Assembly (NCBI RefSeq): GCF_002806945.1
Contig: NZ_NIHC01000004.1
Location: 372,001 to 436,000 of the forward strand
DNA from: Marinobacter salexigens
GTDB taxonomy: Bacteria; Pseudomonadota; Gammaproteobacteria; Pseudomonadales; Oleiphilaceae
Length of the DNA: 64,000 nucleotides
Direction of reading: 5' to 3'
Position numbers and translations under genes: made by a program
Notes under the pieces: model-generated
What the model saw: the letters and a program-made list of their open reading frames with translations, nothing else
Databases searched by the model: none
What the model was told of the DNA's origin: nothing
Part shown: positions 10,112 through 19,037 of the stretch, in pieces
Layout: each line of letters begins with the position of its first letter
How positions within the stretch are numbered: the first letter of the stretch is position 1

Positions 10112-12382
10112 ATGCTGAGCAAAGATCTTGAAATTACGCTGAATACGGCTTTTAAAAGTGCCCGCGACAAACGCCATGAATTCATGACCGTAGAGCATTT
10201 ATTGTTAGCTCTGTTGGAAAATGAATCTGCAGTGGGTGTGCTCAAAGCCTGTGGCGCAGATCTCAAACAGCTCCATGATGAGCTGGTCGAATTTGTGGAC
10301 TCTACAACACCGCTGATTCCAGGTAGCGACGATGAACGCGAGACCCAGCCAACGCTCGGGTTTCAGCGAGTATTGCAGCGTGCTGTGTTTCATGTGCAGT
10401 CCTCTGGCAAGAAAGAGGTTACCGGTGCCAATGTGCTGGTCGCCATTTTCAGCGAGCAGGAAAGTCAGGCCGTGTACGTGCTGAAGAAACAGAGCATTGC
10501 ACGGATTGATATCGTTAACTTTGTGTCCCACGGGATTTCCCGTGTTCAGGGCGCTGAAGATCAGGAAGGTATCGAGCAAGCCTCCCAGGAAGAAGCAGGC
10601 GAAGAGGGCGGGCAGTCCAAGCCGCTGGAAACATACGCAACCAATTTGAACGAGCAAGCACGTCAGGGCCGCATTGATCCGTTGATCGGTCGCGAGCATG
10701 AGGTTGAGCGCGTGGTGCAGATTCTGGTTCGCCGGCGCAAGAACAACCCGCTGCTGGTGGGTGAGGCTGGTGTGGGCAAAACAGCCATAGCTGAAGGTCT
10801 GGCCAAGCGTATTGTGGATGGTCAGGTGCCAGAGATTATTGCAGATGGTGTTGTATATTCGCTGGATCTTGGCGCTTTGCTTGCAGGAACCAAGTACCGT
10901 GGCGACTTCGAGAAGCGCCTGAAGGCTCTGCTGGCAGAATTGAAGAAACAAAATCATGCCATTTTGTTTATTGATGAAATTCACACCATCATCGGCGCAG
11001 GCTCTGCTTCTGGCGGTGTGATGGACGCCTCTAACCTGCTTAAACCAATGCTGGGTTCAGGGGAGATTCGCTGCATAGGCTCCACTACCTATCAGGAATT
11101 TCGCGGTATCTTCGAGAAGGACAGCGCTTTAGCCCGTCGCTTCCAGAAAATCGATGTGAACGAGCCGAGTGTTGAAGATACCTATCAGATTCTCAAAGGC
11201 CTTAAGCCGAATTTCGAAAAACACCACGATCTGGAATACACAGACCAGGCCTTGCGGGTGGCTGCCGAACTGGCAGATAGGTACATCACAGATCGCCACT
11301 TGCCGGACAAAGCCATCGATGTGATCGATGAAGCGGGTGCAAGGCAGCGACTGATGCCCGAGGACAAGCGTGTGAAAACGGTAGATGTCGCGGAAATTGA
11401 AGATGTCGTTGCCAAAATTGCACGTATTCCGCCCAAGAACGTGTCCACCAGCGACAAGGATCTGCTGCGCAACCTGGAGCGTGATCTCAAGATGGTGGTG
11501 TTCGGTCAGGATCCAGCTATCGAGTCTCTCACCATGGCCATCAAGCTTGCTCGTGCTGGCCTGAAGGCGCCAGAAAAACCGCAGGGTTCTTTCTTGTTTT
11601 CCGGGCCTACCGGTGTTGGTAAAACAGAGGTAACCAAGCAGCTTGCGAAAGCCCTTGGTGTTGAGCTGGTTCGGTTTGACATGTCTGAGTATATGGAGCG
11701 TCATACCGTCTCTCGCCTGATTGGCGCCCCTCCGGGATATGTGGGCTATGACCAGGGTGGGTTGTTAACCGAAGCCGTTAATAAGCACCCACATTGCGTT
11801 TTGCTGCTGGATGAAATCGAGAAGGCGCACCCGGAAGTGTTCAACCTGCTTCTGCAGGTTATGGATCATGGTACTTTGACCGATAATAACGGGCGTAAGG
11901 CTGACTTCCGCCACGTTATTCTCGTGATGACCACCAACGCCGGAGCTGAAAGCATGGCCCGTCGGTCTATGGGCTTTAGCGAGCAGGATCACAGCAGTGA
12001 TGGCATGGAGATTATCAGTAAAACCTTTACGCCAGAGTTCCGTAACCGCCTGGATAGTATTATCCAGTTTGGCGATTTGCAGAAAGGCACTATCACTCAC
12101 GTAGTGGATAAGTTCCTGACCGAGTTGCAGGCGCAGCTGGATGAAAAGCACGTGGTGTTGCATGTGGATGATGCAGCCAAGCTGTGGCTTGCTGACAAGG
12201 GCTATGATGTCACTATGGGTGCACGCCCCATGGCACGGCTGATCCAGGATAAGATCAAGCGCCCGCTTGCTGAGCAGATACTGTTTGGCCGGTTGTCAGA
12301 GAAGGGCGGGGATGTGTTTGTCCACCTCAAGGATGACGAGTTGGTGTTCGACTATGAGGACGAACCTGCTGAGGCCCTCTAA
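10112..12382 (+). CDS. clpA: ATP-dependent Clp protease ATP-binding subunit ClpA
   Basis: A 756-residue double AAA+ unfoldase (E. coli ClpA is 758). It feeds substrates, including ClpS-bound N-degron proteins, into ClpP. Order: N-domain with two Clp repeats (1-145), an acidic linker, D1 with Walker A GEAGVGKT near 217, and D2 with Walker A GPTGVGKT near 498. The Walker B segments LFIDEIHT and [10 protein letters not shown] are present. The ClpP-docking loop in D2 reads SMGFSEQD where E. coli has an IGL loop, so Met replaces the first Ile. ATG at 10112 has GGGGTGG upstream; an in-frame ATG at 10100 is less likely. A bidirectional terminator follows. Confidence 0.97.
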   Translation: MLSKDLEITLNTAFKSARDKRHEFMTVEHLLLALLENESAVGVLKACGADLKQLHDELVEFVDSTTPLIPGSDDERETQPTLGFQRVLQRAVFHVQSSGKKEVTGANVLVAIFSEQESQAVYVLKKQSIARIDIVNFVSHGISRVQGAEDQEGIEQASQEEAGEEGGQSKPLETYATNLNEQARQGRIDPLIGREHEVERVVQILVRRRKNNPLLVGEAGVGKTAIAEGLAKRIVDGQVPEIIADGVVYSLDLGALLAGTKYRGDFEKRLKALLAELKKQNHAILFIDEIHTIIGAGSASGGVMDASNLLKPMLGSGEIRCIGSTTYQEFRGIFEKDSALARRFQKIDVNEPSVEDTYQILKGLKPNFEKHHDLEYTDQALRVAAELADRYITDRHLPDKAIDVIDEAGARQRLMPEDKRVKTVDVAEIEDVVAKIARIPPKNVSTSDKDLLRNLERDLKMVVFGQDPAIESLTMAIKLARAGLKAPEKPQGSFLFSGPTGVGKTEVTKQLAKALGVELVRFDMSEYMERHTVSRLIGAPPGYVGYDQGGLLTEAVNKHPHCVLLLDEIEKAHPEVFNLLLQVMDHGTLTDNNGRKADFRHVILVMTTNAGAESMARRSMGFSEQDHSSDGMEIISKTFTPEFRNRLDSIIQFGDLQKGTITHVVDKFLTELQAQLDEKHVVLHVDDAAKLWLADKGYDVTMGARPMARLIQDKIKRPLAEQILFGRLSEKGGDVFVHLKDDELVFDYEDEPAEAL

Positions 12383-12420
12383 GGTGGCTGGCAGCTCTGC
12401 TGCTATGTATGGGCACTAAC

Positions 12421-12458
12421 AAAAAACCGCTGCAGTAATAGTAATGCAGCGGTTTTTT
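12421..12458. terminator. Bidirectional rho-independent terminator between clpA and infA
   Basis: A perfect 14-bp stem, with left arm 12421-12434 (AAAAAACCGCTGCA) and right arm 12445-12458, and a 10-nt loop. There is a run of A before and of T after, so it can stop transcription in both directions. It sits between the convergent clpA (ends 12382) and infA (ends 12482). Confidence 0.92.
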
Positions 12459-12481
12459 TATACTTCAATGTCGCCTTTGTC

Positions 12482-12700
12482 TTAACGGGCGCGGTATACA
12501 ATCCGGCCTTTGCTCAGGTCGTAAGGTGTAAGCTCAACCTTGACCTTGTCGCCGGTGAGGATGCGGATGTAGTTTTTGCGCATCTTGCCAGAGATATGAG
12601 CGGTAACAACATGACCGTTGCTCAATTCGACCCGGAACATAGTGTTTGGAAGGGTATCAAGAATAACACCTTCCATTTCAACGACATCTGACTTCGCCAT
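12482..12700 (-). CDS. infA: Translation initiation factor IF-1
   Basis: A 72-residue protein with the whole IF-1 S1/OB fold: [20 protein letters not shown], then [20 protein letters not shown] and [19 protein letters not shown]-1 binds the ribosomal A site during initiation. Its length is identical to that of E. coli IF-1. GAGGT lies about 10 nt before the ATG at 12700. The clpA-infA pairing, convergent here, is common in gammaproteobacteria. It is preceded by bpt on the same strand with a 132-nt gap, long enough for its own promoter. Confidence 0.98.
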   Translation of the reverse strand: MAKSDVVEMEGVILDTLPNTMFRVELSNGHVVTAHISGKMRKNYIRILTGDKVKVELTPYDLSKGRIVYRAR

Positions 12701-12832
12701 TCAGTAAAAACCTCTATTGGGAAAACTTTTCGTAATTTTAAATTGCGCAATTCTGCCTGATTTGTAGCCGTTTGGCAAAGAGAGTTCTTTGATACACGTA
12801 AATAAGGGGGGCAATAGTCTCATGTTTTGGTG

Positions 12833-13546
12833 CTATTCGGTTTCTAAAGTTCGCCACTGGCCATCGTGCAGCGCTTCCATGGGTTTAAAGCGAGTTTTGT
12901 AGTTCATCTTCTGGCACTCTTTGATCCAGTAACCCAGATAGAGGTGCGGCTGTTCACGCTTTTTGGTTTCTTCAATCTGCCAGAGCACGGCGAAGGTGCC
13001 CAAGCTACGGCTCTCCAGTGCAGGATCGAATACGGTATATATGGCGGAAAGTCCGTCGTCCAGAACATCCACTGCAGCAAGCCCTACCAGCGCTCCATTT
13101 TTGCGCATTTCAAGGAACCAGGAGTCAGTGGAACCTTCTACCAGAAAAGATATGAACTGTTCCCGGGAGGGTGGGTACATGTCGCCATCTTTATGGCGTA
13201 TCTCCACATAGTTGGCATAAAGTCGATAATAATGCTCACTGAAGCTGGCAGGTACCAGTGTGCATTCAATGTCGCTGTTTTTTTTCAGCACCCTGCGCTG
13301 GTTTCGATCCGGGCGGAATTCATTTACGTTCAGTCGTACCGGGATGCAGGCGTTGCAGGCTTCACAATGAGGTCTGTAATAATGCGAACCGCTGCGCCGA
13401 AAGCCCAGTGCAGTAAGCTGGCTATAGAGTTTCCTGTCGATGTGGGCGCGCGGATCGACGAACATGGTTGTCGCTTCGCGATCAGGTAGATAGCTGCAGT
13501 CGTGGGCTGGTGTTGCGTAGAACACCAGGGTTCTCAGACTACTCAT
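12833..13546 (-). CDS. bpt: Aspartate/glutamate leucyltransferase (Bpt)
   Basis: A 237-residue transferase that attaches leucine from Leu-tRNA to proteins beginning with Asp or Glu, creating an N-degron for ClpS. It belongs to the ATE1/Bpt family: the Cys-rich N-terminal part has HYYRPHCEACNACIPVRLNV, and the C-terminal GNAT-like part has YTVFDPALESRSLGTFAVLW and YLGYWIKECQKMNYK. Bacterial Bpt proteins are about this length; eukaryotic ATE1 is much longer. The ATG at 13546 directly abuts the aat stop, and its GGAGG lies inside the end of aat, so the two are translationally coupled. Confidence 0.95.
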   Translation of the reverse strand: MSSLRTLVFYATPAHDCSYLPDREATTMFVDPRAHIDRKLYSQLTALGFRRSGSHYYRPHCEACNACIPVRLNVNEFRPDRNQRRVLKKNSDIECTLVPASFSEHYYRLYANYVEIRHKDGDMYPPSREQFISFLVEGSTDSWFLEMRKNGALVGLAAVDVLDDGLSAIYTVFDPALESRSLGTFAVLWQIEETKKREQPHLYLGYWIKECQKMNYKTRFKPMEALHDGQWRTLETE

Positions 13547-14260
13547 TTATGCCTCCGGCAGGTTCCACTGCCAGTCGAATGTCCAGTTGGTCTGGTTCGG
13601 TTTTTTGTCTGCGTGCTCACTGATTATAGATAAGAACTCGCTCCTGGGTAGTGTGCGTGCACCCATGCTGAGAAGGTGGTCGCTTTCAACCTGGCAGTCC
13701 ATGATGCGGTAACCCCAGATTTTTAGTTGATGGGCCAGGTGGACCATTAGTACTTTGGAGGCATTGGTTTCCAGGGAGAACATGGATTCGCCAAAGAAGC
13801 ATTGCCCAATGGCCAACCCGTACATGCCGCCGGCCAGTTCGCCTTTGTTGTTCCAGACTTCTATGGAGTGGGCCACGCCCTGGCGATGGAGGGCGGAGTA
13901 ACTGGCAATCATGTCATCGGTTATCCAGGTACCTTCGCTGCGCGTGGAGGCACACAGGCGAATTATGCGGCCAAAGACCTGATCGGCGGTTACGCTGAAG
14001 CGACGTTGGTTTAAGGTTCGGCGCAGGCTCCGGGATATGTGTATGTCTTCGGGGAAGAGTACGCAGCGTGGGTCTGGGGACCACCAGAGTATGGGTTGGT
14101 CGTCGCTGTACCAGGGGAAGATGCCGCTGCGGTAGGCGAGGATCAGGCGTTCTGTGGAAAGGTCACCACCTAGAGCAAGAAGGCCATCGGGGTCACCGAG
14201 GGCTTCTTCGGCTGGGGGGAACCACAGGTAGTCGGGGTCTAGCCAGGGTAGTGAGGTCAT
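13547..14260 (-). CDS. aat: Leucyl/phenylalanyl-tRNA--protein transferase (Aat)
   Basis: A 237-residue enzyme that adds Leu or Phe from aminoacyl-tRNA to proteins with N-terminal Lys or Arg, the second branch of the bacterial N-degron pathway. Family motifs are plain: FPPAEEALGDPDGLLALGGD at the start, YRSGIFPWYSDDQPILWWSP, then SRSLRRTL and VWNNKGELAGGMYGLAIGQ, then FFGESMFS with the conserved Glu. The start ATG at 14260 has only a weak ribosome binding site. aat and bpt form one unit transcribed toward infA. Palindromic element copy 1 lies between aat and trxB. Confidence 0.97.
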   Translation of the reverse strand: MTSLPWLDPDYLWFPPAEEALGDPDGLLALGGDLSTERLILAYRSGIFPWYSDDQPILWWSPDPRCVLFPEDIHISRSLRRTLNQRRFSVTADQVFGRIIRLCASTRSEGTWITDDMIASYSALHRQGVAHSIEVWNNKGELAGGMYGLAIGQCFFGESMFSLETNASKVLMVHLAHQLKIWGYRIMDCQVESDHLLSMGARTLPRSEFLSIISEHADKKPNQTNWTFDWQWNLPEA

Positions 14261-14314
14261 CCTGCTTCAGTTTTGTACCGGGTTAGTTTGCTTCTTGGAA
14301 TTGGGAGTGTCAGC

Positions 14315-14413
14315 CGGAGGGTGGGGCCTTCTGAAACACGCTGTGAATACGTCCTTGTACGCTTGGCTCCGCCATCCATGGCTCCGCACAGTTTCAGAAG
14401 GCCCCACCCTCCG
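14315..14413 (-). repeat. Long palindromic element, copy 1 (23-bp arms, 53-nt conserved loop)
   Basis: A perfect inverted repeat: left arm 14315-14337 (CGGAGGGTGGGGCCTTCTGAAAC) and right arm 14391-14413. The 53-nt loop is 14338-14390. Read on the minus strand the loop matches the loop of copy 2 (58756-58808) at 49 of 53 positions by eye, while the arms differ except for the GAAAC/GTTTC end next to the loop and a short CTT.C block. It lies in the 261-bp gap between aat and trxB. Computed ORFs running through it give peptides around MDGGAKRTRTYSQRVS, which look like translation of the element rather than real proteins. No transposase is nearby. Confidence 0.9.
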
Positions 14414-14495
14414 TCTTCGTCAGACTTAAATATTGCCTGCTCTTGGTGCAATTTAAGTAAGCATAGCCTCACCTGCCTTATCGGCGGGAAAGCTA

Positions 14496-14520
14496 CCTTA
14501 TTCAGTTTCGCTGAATTAGG
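14496..14520 (-). terminator. Weak terminator-like hairpin after trxB
   Basis: Directly after the trxB stop, 14500-14505 (ATTCAG) pairs with 14511-14516, extended by CCT/AGG (14496-14498 with 14518-14520) across one mismatch. There is no clear T run after it on the minus strand, so it may be a 3'-end stabilising hairpin rather than a true terminator. Confidence 0.35.
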
Positions 14521-14521
14521 T

Positions 14522-15580
<1,059 letters not shown>

Positions 15581-15619
15581 TCAATTCCCCTGATAAAGCC
15601 ATGCTATCTACCTGCCCGG

Positions 15620-16531
15620 TCACTCCAGAACAGAGACGCTGGCCAGAAGTTGTCTTACCCGCTCTGCGCTTTTGCCGGATTCGCCTTGTTCCAGGCGGTG
15701 CTCGGCAATTGACGGAAATACGGCCTGAATGTCGTCCGGCAGGGCGTGTTGGCGACCTTGCATCAAGGCCCAGGCTTTTGTGGCTCGAAGTAGTCCGAGA
15801 CCGGCTCTGGGCGACAAGCCGTAAAGCAACCCGGGCATCCGGCGGCTTTGATCCAGCAGGCGCTGTATGTAATCCAGTAACGCCGGGCTGGCAGTGACGC
15901 GGGTTACCTGTTCCTGAAGTTTTTCCAGGTCGGTTTCGGTAAGCAGGGTAGCAAGCCGGTCGGTCAATATGCGGCGGTCTTCACCTTCCAGCAACTCCCG
16001 CTCGGCTCTGGGGTCGGGGTAGCCAAGTCGAATACGCATCAGAAAGCGGTCAAGCTGGGATTCCGGTAGTGGGTAGGTGCCGCCTTGTTCTGTGGGGTTC
16101 TGGGTGGCAATCACAAAGAAGGGGTGTGGCAATGGGCGGGTTTCGCCTTCAATGGATACCTGGCGTTCTTCCATGGCCTCAAGCAAGGCGCTTTGCGTTC
16201 GTGGTGAGGCACGGTTGATTTCATCCGCAAGAATAACCTGTGCAAAGATAGGACCCTGGTGAAATACCAGGCTCCCGGCTTGCTTGTCGTACATGGAGTA
16301 GCCCAGTACATCTGCCGGCAGCAGGTCGTTGGTGAATTGAATGCGCTGATAGCTGAGGCCCATCACTTTCGCCAACGCATGTGACAACGTGGTCTTGCCC
16401 ATGCCTGGAATGTCTTCAATCAACAGGTGGCCGCTGGCCAGCAGGCCGCAGAGAGCCAGGCGAACCTGGCGCTCTTTACCTAGCAAGATCTGGTTCAGTT
16501 CGGTAACTACGTTGTCCACCAGGTTTTTCAT
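15620..16531 (-). CDS. MoxR-family AAA+ ATPase
   Basis: A 303-residue MoxR-type ATPase. Walker A is IPGMGKTTL (about 41-49), Walker B is VILADEINRA (near 107), sensor 1 is FVIATQNPTEQGGTYPLPES, and an arginine-finger-type segment follows in SQLDRFLMRIRLGYP. MoxR ATPases usually act as chaperones for a VWA-domain partner and sit next to a DUF58 gene and often a transglutaminase gene. None of these is beside it here: trxB lies downstream, and aguB ends 7 nt upstream. It is probably the third gene of the aguA-aguB-moxR unit. Its partner is unknown. Confidence 0.88.
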   Translation of the reverse strand: MKNLVDNVVTELNQILLGKERQVRLALCGLLASGHLLIEDIPGMGKTTLSHALAKVMGLSYQRIQFTNDLLPADVLGYSMYDKQAGSLVFHQGPIFAQVILADEINRASPRTQSALLEAMEERQVSIEGETRPLPHPFFVIATQNPTEQGGTYPLPESQLDRFLMRIRLGYPDPRAERELLEGEDRRILTDRLATLLTETDLEKLQEQVTRVTASPALLDYIQRLLDQSRRMPGLLYGLSPRAGLGLLRATKAWALMQGRQHALPDDIQAVFPSIAEHRLEQGESGKSAERVRQLLASVSVLE

Positions 16532-16538
16532 TCCGGGT

Positions 16539-17474
16539 TCAGTCCCTTACTCTTTTGAGAATGTCGCCATAAGCGTCGATGCGCCGGTCTCTGAAGTATG
16601 GCCATATGCGTCGAATGGACTCGCTGCGGTGGCAATCAAGGGTGACGCTCAGTATGCACTCGGTGTTGTCGTCGGCGCGAGCCAGGAATTCCCCCTCGGG
16701 GCCGCAAATAAAGCTGTTACCCCAGAACAGAATGCCGTCAGATTGCCCGCTGGGGTCCGGTTCTGAGCCAACCCGGTTGGGGGCAATCACCGGCAGGTTG
16801 TTGGCCACAGCGTGCCCACGCTGAACGGTAATCCAGGCCTCCAGCTGGCGGGCTTGTTCATCCGGATCATCGGTTATGTCCCAGCCGATGGCGGTAGGGT
16901 AAATCAGTATCTCAGCTCCGGCCAGTGCCATCAGGCGAGCGGCTTCCGGGTACCACTGGTCCCAGCAGACGAGAACCCCGAGTTTACCTACGGAGGTGTC
17001 GATGGGAGAAAAACCGCTACGACCATCGTTAAACTGGGCATCGCCGGGTGTGAAGTAAAACTTTTCATAGAAGCCTGGATCGTCCGGAATATGCATTTTG
17101 CGATACAGCCCTGCAATAGAACCATCGCTCTCAATAACCACCGCAGTGTTGTGATAAACGCCGTTCATGCGCCGTTCGAAAATGGAACCCACGATGACCA
17201 CCCCAAGCTCTCGAGCGAGGCTTGAGAGCCTCTCGCTTGTGGGGCCCGGGATGGGTTCTGCCAGGTCGAATATATCGGTGTTTTCAGTCTGGCAAAAATA
17301 CTGGGTGGCGTGAAGCTCCTGCAGGACGATCAATTGAGCACCGCCAGCAGCGGCTTCACGAAGCAGCATTTCAGAGGTGGCCAGGCTGGCGGCCTTGTCT
17401 TCGCTACAGGCTTGCTGAACAGCGGCAACTTTGAGTTGGTCAGCACGCATGCTGCGATTCCGGTGGTTGCTCAT
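16539..17474 (-). CDS. aguB: N-carbamoylputrescine amidase
   Basis: A 311-residue nitrilase-superfamily enzyme that converts N-carbamoylputrescine to putrescine, CO2 and ammonia. The Glu-Lys-Cys triad is visible: Glu in VLQELHATQYF, Lys in LYRKMHIPDDPGFYEKFYF, and Cys in GVLVCWDQWYPEAARLMA. The start ATG at 17474 overlaps the aguA stop by 4 nt (ATGA). An in-frame start at 17549 lies inside aguA and is rejected. The pairing with agmatine deiminase fixes the substrate. Confidence 0.96.
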   Translation of the reverse strand: MSNHRNRSMRADQLKVAAVQQACSEDKAASLATSEMLLREAAAGGAQLIVLQELHATQYFCQTENTDIFDLAEPIPGPTSERLSSLARELGVVIVGSIFERRMNGVYHNTAVVIESDGSIAGLYRKMHIPDDPGFYEKFYFTPGDAQFNDGRSGFSPIDTSVGKLGVLVCWDQWYPEAARLMALAGAEILIYPTAIGWDITDDPDEQARQLEAWITVQRGHAVANNLPVIAPNRVGSEPDPSGQSDGILFWGNSFICGPEGEFLARADDNTECILSVTLDCHRSESIRRIWPYFRDRRIDAYGDILKRVRD

Positions 17475-18523
17475 AGTGTGACGACTCCTTCGGGAATCTG
17501 CATGGTAACGCAATGCAGGCTGCCATGTTGCTTCACCAGTGGGCGGCAATTTATGGGGATTATCTCCCGGTCAGGGAATATTCCGCTCACAATACGAATA
17601 GCGTCTTCATCTTGAGGTACATCGTATATTGGTAGTAGTACTGCGCCGTTAATGATCAAAAAGTTGGCGTAAGTTGCCGGGAGGCGCTCGCCTTCATCAC
17701 CAAGCACCGGGTCGGGCCAGGGTAGAGCGGTGAGCTTGTAGGGCAAACCATCGCGCTGGCGGAATTCCTGAAGGTCTTCCTCCATGGCTGCCAGAGCACT
17801 GTAGTGTTCGTCTGCCACATCCGGGCAGGTCACGTAGCAGATATGATCCGGGGCGCAAAAGCGGGCCAGAGTATCTATGTGGCTGTCGGTGTCGTCACCC
17901 GCAAGATAGCCGTGGTTGAGCCAAAGAATGCGATCTGCACCCAGAGTTTCGGCCAGGAGTCGTTCAATGGCACTGCGATCCATGGATGCATTGCGTGTAG
18001 GGGTCAACAAGCACTCGCTGGTGGTTAGCAAGGTGCCTTCGCCATCGGATTCGATGGAGCCACCTTCCAGTACAAAGTCCACTGCCTGCATGGGGGTGTT
18101 TCCAAATACACCAAAATTGGCAAGATGACGGTTCAGGGCGTCGTCTTTTTCCCAGGGGAACTTGCCGCCCCAGGCGTTGAACCGAAAATCCAGCAGGGTC
18201 GGAGCGCCGTCGGTGATTACGGTAATGGGGCCGTGATCCCTTGCCCAGGTGTCGTTTGCGGGTGCAGGCACGGCATGCACACAACCGGGCAGGTTTTGTC
18301 TGCTGGCCCAAGCGTTGAGATCGCGCTCAAGATCCTGCAATCGGATCACGTGTTCACAGCTGATAACCAGATGCTGGAAGCGCAGAATCGAGCGGGCAAT
18401 TTCAAGAAATACGGGCTCAACCTCGTCGATAATTCCTGCCCAGTCAGTACCTGGGTGGGGCCAGGTAAGTACAACGGCACTCTGGGGTGCCCACTCAGCG
18501 GGCAACACGCGTCTGGATGTCAC
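17471..18523 (-). CDS. aguA: Agmatine deiminase
   Basis: A 350-residue enzyme that converts agmatine to N-carbamoylputrescine, the step before AguB. It belongs to the peptidylarginine-deiminase superfamily: LPAEWAPQSAVVLTWPHPGTDW at the start, WARDHGPITV, LEGGSIESDGEGTLLTTSECLL in the middle, WLNHGYLAGDDTDSHIDTLARF, and the catalytic cysteine near the C-terminus in GSLHCVTMQIP. The start is GTG at 18523, with AAGGTGA upstream. Together with AguB it makes putrescine from arginine-derived agmatine. A hairpin ending about 20 nt upstream may terminate or attenuate transcription. Confidence 0.96.
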   Translation of the reverse strand: MTSRRVLPAEWAPQSAVVLTWPHPGTDWAGIIDEVEPVFLEIARSILRFQHLVISCEHVIRLQDLERDLNAWASRQNLPGCVHAVPAPANDTWARDHGPITVITDGAPTLLDFRFNAWGGKFPWEKDDALNRHLANFGVFGNTPMQAVDFVLEGGSIESDGEGTLLTTSECLLTPTRNASMDRSAIERLLAETLGADRILWLNHGYLAGDDTDSHIDTLARFCAPDHICYVTCPDVADEHYSALAAMEEDLQEFRQRDGLPYKLTALPWPDPVLGDEGERLPATYANFLIINGAVLLPIYDVPQDEDAIRIVSGIFPDREIIPINCRPLVKQHGSLHCVTMQIPEGVVTL

Positions 18524-18544
18524 GTTACAGTCACCTTAAAATTG

Positions 18545-18574
18545 CAAAAGCCGCCATTCTAACCAAATGGCGGC
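18545..18574 (-). terminator. Rho-independent terminator or attenuator upstream of aguA
   Basis: On the minus strand GCCGCCATT (18574-18566) and AATGGCGGC (18558-18550) form a 9-bp stem with a 7-nt loop, followed by TTTT. It should stop transcripts from the small secreted-protein gene (ends 18632). Because it lies only 20-50 nt before the aguA GTG, it could also act as a leader attenuator. Confidence 0.75.
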
Positions 18575-18631
18575 GTATCGTCAGGGGGTGTATCCGGTGG
18601 TGCCGGGCGGAAAGGGCTTGGTCTGATAAAT

Positions 18632-18934
18632 TCAGCGCTTGGGTGTGAGCACAGAGTGGATCACCCGGTCGCCCTCGAAATACACCACAAATTTGCCATA
18701 GTGCCACTGACTGATGGGCGGTTGCCCTATTGGGCCTTTTATGGAATCCGGCTGCCCCCAGGAAGCTCGTACCGACGCCTGCGTCATACCGGTGCGCGGC
18801 ATGCTTTGCTGGTTCCTGTCGGCCTGGCTGCCCACAGGTACTCGAAGGTCTTCAGCGAATGCGCCTGAAAGCGGAGTCAGTGTGAGTATGATTGCAGTTG
18901 CCAGTGCGCCAGCCAGCGCTCGCTTCATTGTCAT
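18632..18934 (-). CDS. Small secreted protein, BamE/SmpA-like
   Basis: A 100-residue protein with a signal peptide (KRALAGALATAIILTLTPLSGAFA, cleavage probably after the AFA near residue 26). The mature part has TGMTQASVRASWGQPDSIKG and then SQWHYGKFVVYFEGDRVIHSV. The order of a G-M-T helix, W/GQP turn and beta hairpin resembles the small SmpA/OmlA (BamE) fold, but there is no lipobox cysteine, so it is probably soluble in the periplasm. I infer the fold from pattern only. The start at 18934 has GGAGA about 5 nt upstream; the longer start at 18973 lacks one. Function unknown. Confidence 0.75.
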   Translation of the reverse strand: MTMKRALAGALATAIILTLTPLSGAFAEDLRVPVGSQADRNQQSMPRTGMTQASVRASWGQPDSIKGPIGQPPISQWHYGKFVVYFEGDRVIHSVLTPKR

Positions 18935-19037
18935 TGGTGATTCTCCATTAATTCGGGGGTCTCCGGTAAGCACTCCGGGACATGGATAAAACGTAATATC
19001 CGAGAAATACAGGCAAAAGTCACATGTTTTCGCCAGT

